NCBI GenBank assembly: GCA_964612065.1 | Contig: CAZTCD010000003.1 | Coordinates: 27,718 to 91,717 of the forward strand | Source of the DNA: JAKFYM01 sp964612065 | Lineage (GTDB): Bacteria > Bdellovibrionota > UBA1018 > CAIPTA01 | Direction: 5' to 3' | DNA length: 64,000 nucleotides | Part shown: piece after piece, positions 60,872 to 64,000 of the stretch | How positions within the stretch are numbered: the first letter of the stretch is position 1 | Layout: every line of letters starts with the position of its first letter | Made by a program: the position numbers and the translations under genes | Notes under the pieces: model-generated | The model's input: the letters and a program-made list of their open reading frames with translations, nothing else | Databases searched by the model: none | Told to the model about the DNA's origin: nothing

Positions 60872-61770
60872 GCGAGGCACTCGCTCATGCGAAGGTAGAG
60901 GGGAGGGGCGGAGGATTCCGGGAAGAGGAAGGGAAGGAGCACGGCTCCTTCGAGGGAGCTTGCGGCCTCTTTTTCCCTCAGTGCCCTGGCGAAGGAGTAG
61001 GAATAGGCTTTCCAGAGAGGGTTTTCTTTCTGGCTTCCTTCCGGGAGTGAGATCGCCGGCAGTTCCGGGAAGATCTTATTCACGAATACGAAGGGGCTTG
61101 GGAAATCACGGGCCAGGAGCTTTTGCAGGTCCATGGTTTCTCTCACGCTCATTTCCTCGGGTAGGGCAGCGAGCAAAATCGCTGTTTGGGCAGGGTCCGC
61201 AAGGAACTCGGCCATGAGGGAAGCGTCTTTATAAACCGGGCCTACTTTGGTGATTCGTTTGAAGTTCATTGGGGCGTTCAGCAGCGATACGGCATGGCCG
61301 GAGGCTGGTGCATCGAGCACCACCAGATCCGGCCCGTTTTTATCCTGGGTGAGCGCGTACCAGAGCTTTCCGAGGTGCACGAGGTCGGGGAGGCCTGGCA
61401 CCACTTCGAGGAAGGAGGCTGTTACCTTATTGTTGAGCAGCACGGAGGCCAGGCCGCCGGTGGGCAGCTTCATGTCCACATACTCGCCGAGGCTTTCGGC
61501 CGGATCCAAAACCGAAACTTTTATCTTCTGCCTCGAGCCCGGCAGGTTCACTTCGGTGGGTTTGTGGCCGAGTTTGGAGCGGCCTACGAGCTCCGGCAGC
61601 CGCGTAAATTCCTTATCCCGCTTCCGGCCGAGCTCCACCAGCCACACGTTTTTTCCGAGTGCAGCCAGGCGATGGGCGAGCGCGAGAGAGAGGAGGGATT
61701 TCCCCGCTCCGCCTTTTCCCGTAACCACGAGAAGTTTTTTCGACGCGAGAAGGGAGAGTTCGCCTGCCAT
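60868..61770 (-). CDS. ArsA/GET3-family ATPase, intact copy
   Basis: A 300-residue ATPase with the deviant P-loop G-K-G-G-A-G-K-S at 18-25 and L-V-V-L-D-A-P-A-S-G-H as Walker B/switch region. The family includes arsenite-pump ATPases and tail-anchored-protein targeting factors. There is no arsB, arsC or ArsA-type metalloid cysteine triad, so arsenite export is unlikely. The two tandem copies overlap by ATGA, suggesting a heterodimer. Confidence 0.88.
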   Translation of the reverse strand: MAGELSLLASKKLLVVTGKGGAGKSLLSLALAHRLAALGKNVWLVELGRKRDKEFTRLPELVGRSKLGHKPTEVNLPGSRQKIKVSVLDPAESLGEYVDMKLPTGGLASVLLNNKVTASFLEVVPGLPDLVHLGKLWYALTQDKNGPDLVVLDAPASGHAVSLLNAPMNFKRITKVGPVYKDASLMAEFLADPAQTAILLAALPEEMSVRETMDLQKLLARDFPSPFVFVNKIFPELPAISLPEGSQKENPLWKAYSYSFARALREKEAASSLEGAVLLPFLFPESSAPPLYLRMSECLA

Positions 61771-61810
61771 GCCTCTACTATAATCGCTAGAGGCGCACTT
61801 GCCTATTTGA

Positions 61811-62470
61811 TCAGAGTCGAGTTCCGCGAATGATACGAAGCACTTTGCTTTCTTGCTGCGGGCACAGGGCCACGCCCTTCTTGTTCAGCCAATGCAGGAT
61901 CTTGCGGTAGAGGCCTTCTTCCTGCTCAGGGCTGGTTTTCACGGAAAGCTCCACCACCGGGCCCATGCCACGCACCGATACGATATCCAGGCTGGCCTCG
62001 AGATCGTCATCTTCGTCCCAGGTCTGTTTCCAGGAGATTTCAGGATAAGGGCCAAGCTCGGGCAGGCGGTTCCAGGGGAGGCTGTTCTCTCGATCCACGA
62101 AGCTCTTCTGCTCCCTGGTCCATTCGAGGCGCTCGCTCTTGTGCTTGATCGAGCATTTCACCTCGCGCTGTTCGCCGTAGCGATCCACCTGGCAATCAGG
62201 ATTTCCAGCGAGGAGGGATGAGGAACGCACTTTCACTTCCGAAGAGAACTCCCCTTTGCGCAGCTTTGCCTTCAGGAAGCGGCCCTCGCGTGTGAGGGAT
62301 CCACGGCTATCATCGAAATAGGTAACCTCTCCTCTTTTGGCTTTTCCGTCGAAGCCAAGGTGCTCGGCGAGCCCGTTCACATTTCGTTCGCAGATGGCGA
62401 ATTGTAGATCCACCACGGATGGGGCCGGATGAGCGAGGATCGGAATGAGGAGAACAAGTAGTGCTTTCAT
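61811..62470 (-). CDS. Secreted protein with CYTH-like strand pattern
   Basis: A 219-residue exported protein (signal peptide M-K-A-L-L-V-L-L-I-P-I-L, cleaved near A-H-P-A). The segment V-T-Y-F-D-D-S-R-G-S-L-T-R-E-G-R-F-L-K-A-K-L has the alternation of the CYTH/triphosphate-tunnel fold (Y-F-D-T-x-x-x-x-L and then paired Lys/Arg strands), and V-V-E-L-S-V-K comes later, but the E-x-E-x-K start is lacking. I treat this as a possible relative only. TATACT lies six bases before the ATG and no ribosome site is seen. Confidence 0.62.
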   Translation of the reverse strand: MKALLVLLIPILAHPAPSVVDLQFAICERNVNGLAEHLGFDGKAKRGEVTYFDDSRGSLTREGRFLKAKLRKGEFSSEVKVRSSSLLAGNPDCQVDRYGEQREVKCSIKHKSERLEWTREQKSFVDRENSLPWNRLPELGPYPEISWKQTWDEDDDLEASLDIVSVRGMGPVVELSVKTSPEQEEGLYRKILHWLNKKGVALCPQQESKVLRIIRGTRL

Positions 62471-62476
62471 TCTTTT

Positions 62477-62482
62477 AGTATA
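62477..62482 (-). promoter_or_regulatory. -10 box next to the 62470 start
   Basis: TATACT on the minus strand ends six bases before ATG 62470, another candidate leaderless start. The -35 region is not convincing. Confidence 0.35.
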
Positions 62483-62571
62483 GGGAATCGTGTTGGCGCG
62501 TATTGTTAGGATAATGTTGGGGGACTGCTAAGATTCTTGATCCGGGACCGTTCAAAAGGTAGTTTCCGCGG

Positions 62572-63813
62572 ATGCGCCGCATTGCCATTTTTTTCTTTCT
62601 ACTGCCTCTATTGTTCCCCTCCTGCGCCAAGAAAGGAATGATTCTTACTTGGAACGATCCTCCGGAAATCGGCCAAAGCCCTGAAGGTGAAACGATTTTC
62701 CAGGGTGGGCTTTCGGCGGCTTGCTGTGCAGCGCGTAGCGGCGATGGATGGATAGAATTTACGAGCCTCACCGATCGAGGCCCCAATGCTGCTGCCGTGC
62801 TTGACTGGCCGGGCGTGGGAAAGGGCGTGCGTCCCTTTGTGCTTCCCGATTTTGCTCCCTCCATTCTGCGCATGAGAGTGCGGCCCGAAACCAAAGAGGT
62901 GCAGATCCTGGAGCGGATCCCTCTTCGCAGCCGTTCTCAAAGGCAGACCACTGGTTTGCCTCCCTATTCCCCCCAGGCGTTTTCTCCGAGGAAGATGGAG
63001 CTCGCCTCTGATTCTGCCGGCAAGCTATTGGGCACGGATCCTGCCGGCCTCGACCCTGAAGGGATCTGCAAAACGGACGACGGCTCTTTTTGGATTTCCG
63101 AGGAGTACGGGCCGGATCTGCTTCACTTCAGCGCGGAAGGGATGGAGCTCGATCGCTTCACGCCGGGCCGCGGCCTTCCCGAGATTTTCAAATACCGCCG
63201 CGCCAATCGAGGGCTCGAGGGGCTGGCGTGCGCGGGCGATAGAATCTTCGCGATTCTCCAGAGCCCGCTTCCTTTGGCCGGCGCGAAAAATCAGGTGGTG
63301 ATCCGCATCGCGGAATTCGATCCCGCCCAGCGCAGGACCGTGGGGCTTTACCTCTATCTGCTCGAGCCGCAGAAAAATCTCGTGGATCCTTTCATCGTGG
63401 ATAAGGTGGGAGATTTCTCCTTTCTGCATGATCGAAAGTTTCTTGTGGTGGAGCAGAACGGCGTGGATGGGAGCGAGGGAATCCACAATGTGTATGTGGT
63501 GGATCTGGCGGGCGCCCGCAATGTGCTGCGGGAGCCGCTCGAGGTGGAGCCGGAGCTGATGGCAGAAGCTGAAGTGAGGGCTTTGCCTGTGGCTCGCAAG
63601 AAGCTGTTGGTGGATCTGGTGCGTGCCGGCTTTGAGCGATCTGACAAGGTGGAGGGCTTGGTGATGGCGGATGCCCGCACTCTCCTGGTGCTCTCCGATA
63701 ACGACTTCGGCCTTTCCGCGCTGCCGCCCCCTTCGCCAGGAGCGGTAAAGATCGATCCGGAGAGAAAATCCTACCTTGGGCTCATTCCTGTAAGCGAAGG
63801 CCTGGTGCGTTAA
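62572..63813 (+). CDS. Phytase-like esterase-domain lipoprotein
   Basis: A 413-residue lipoprotein (lipobox F-P-S-C at 16-19). The body is the esterase-like/phytase-like propeller (PF13449 type): T-D-R-G-P-N near residue 65, G-L-D-P-E-G-I and F-W-I-S-E-E-Y-G-P-D near 160-180, R-G-L-E-G-L-A near 215, and the closing L-L-V-L-S-D-N-D-F-G. Calcium-binding acidic residues are plausible. A link to phosphate supply by ester hydrolysis is speculative. AAAAGGTAG precedes ATG. Confidence 0.85.
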   Translation: MRRIAIFFFLLPLLFPSCAKKGMILTWNDPPEIGQSPEGETIFQGGLSAACCAARSGDGWIEFTSLTDRGPNAAAVLDWPGVGKGVRPFVLPDFAPSILRMRVRPETKEVQILERIPLRSRSQRQTTGLPPYSPQAFSPRKMELASDSAGKLLGTDPAGLDPEGICKTDDGSFWISEEYGPDLLHFSAEGMELDRFTPGRGLPEIFKYRRANRGLEGLACAGDRIFAILQSPLPLAGAKNQVVIRIAEFDPAQRRTVGLYLYLLEPQKNLVDPFIVDKVGDFSFLHDRKFLVVEQNGVDGSEGIHNVYVVDLAGARNVLREPLEVEPELMAEAEVRALPVARKKLLVDLVRAGFERSDKVEGLVMADARTLLVLSDNDFGLSALPPPSPGAVKIDPERKSYLGLIPVSEGLVR

Positions 63814-63875
63814 CTCCTCGCAAACGCTTGTAAAGAGAAGGGCCGTGTGGCAAAACCAAAAACGTTCCAAAAAGG

Positions 63876-63951
63876 GGGCGCGTAGCTCAGTTGGTAGAGC
63901 ACCACAATGGCATTGTGGGGGTCATCGGTTCGATCCCGTTCGCGTCCACCA
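63876..63951 (+). tRNA. tRNA-Ala (anticodon GGC)
   Basis: A full 76-base cloverleaf: acceptor GGGCGCG pairs with CGCGTCC (one G-U), D-stem GCTC/GAGC, anticodon stem CCACA/TGTGG with loop ATGGCAT, T-loop TTCGATC, and an encoded CCA. The anticodon GGC is at 63909-63911. The T-stem (ATCGG/CCGTT) has one T-T mismatch. It reads GCC and GCU alanine codons. Confidence 0.93.
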
Positions 63952-64000
63952 TTCAAGAACAAAGTCGAACCAGCGACACTTTTACTGGAAAAAAGAAAAG

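Noticed and set aside
60868..61770. Arsenite efflux ATPase
   Set aside because: There is no ArsB/ArsC neighbour and no metalloid-binding cysteine triad; only the ArsA/GET3 fold is supported.

Overview
The window is about 57% GC and gene-dense. It carries roughly seventy protein genes, one tRNA gene, and no insertion sequence, phage, plasmid or CRISPR signature. Many genes encode small Sec-exported or lipoprotein products. A TIGR02147/DUF4423 regulator next to a secreted protein, a patatin-like secreted lipase, tandem ArsA-type ATPases and a Tgt-MnmD fusion together suggest a Bdellovibrionota-like or related (former deltaproteobacterial) Gram-negative. This assignment is an inference from gene content; no marker gene such as 16S rRNA is present.

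Layout. 1-1.1 kb: the end of a bufferin-type RiPP locus (DUF692/MNIO enzyme plus DUF2063 partner), cut by the window edge. 1.1-8.8 kb: secreted proteins of unknown role, a 27-residue membrane micropeptide, a patatin-like lipase, a LysR regulator and a lipoprotein. 8.9-12.6 kb: pstSCAB phosphate transporter behind a candidate Pho box. 12.6-20.9 kb: ilvE, a zinc-ribbon protein, an EamA-like permease coupled to a glutamine-amidotransferase-like protein, an agmatinase-family ureohydrolase, a degenerate GNAT protein and an M3 oligopeptidase. 21-31 kb: secreted proteins, PilZ, an M15/extensin-like peptidase, TapT, a serine hydrolase, a Tat-exported HiPIP, the Tgt-MnmD fusion, and a periplasmic beta-carbonic anhydrase. 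31-40 kb: TIGR02147 regulator plus secreted partner, small secreted proteins, membrane proteins, a thioesterase, GNAT, SrkA kinase, HAD 5'-nucleotidase and a TolC-family protein. 40.3-44 kb: a Cys-rich tandem-repeat secreted peptide, two small secreted proteins, and a TPR regulator with two winged helices behind a palindromic operator-like site. 44-54.6 kb: thiolase, PlsC, DUF4442, TauE/SafE, a triple-repeat secreted protein, RsmB-like methyltransferase, DedA, ferritin-like protein with PrmA, and an MltB-like transglycosylase. 55-58.6 kb: a thiol cassette (gshA, cbs, cystathionine gamma-lyase). 58.6-62.5 kb: TPR lipoprotein and tandem ArsA ATPases, one broken by a G-run-rich insert that looks like an assembly error. 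The window ends with a phytase-like lipoprotein and tRNA-Ala(GGC).

Functional groups that read together are phosphate uptake (pstSCAB), wobble-base modification (Tgt-MnmD), homocysteine to cysteine to gamma-glutamylcysteine (cbs, cgl, gshA), and two regulator/secreted-protein pairs. The best candidates for undescribed biology are the 40.3-44 kb secreted-peptide and regulator region, the altered Tgt-MnmD fusion, the truncated MNIO locus, and a conserved 22-nt element placed 3 nt after the stop codon of two unrelated exported-protein genes.
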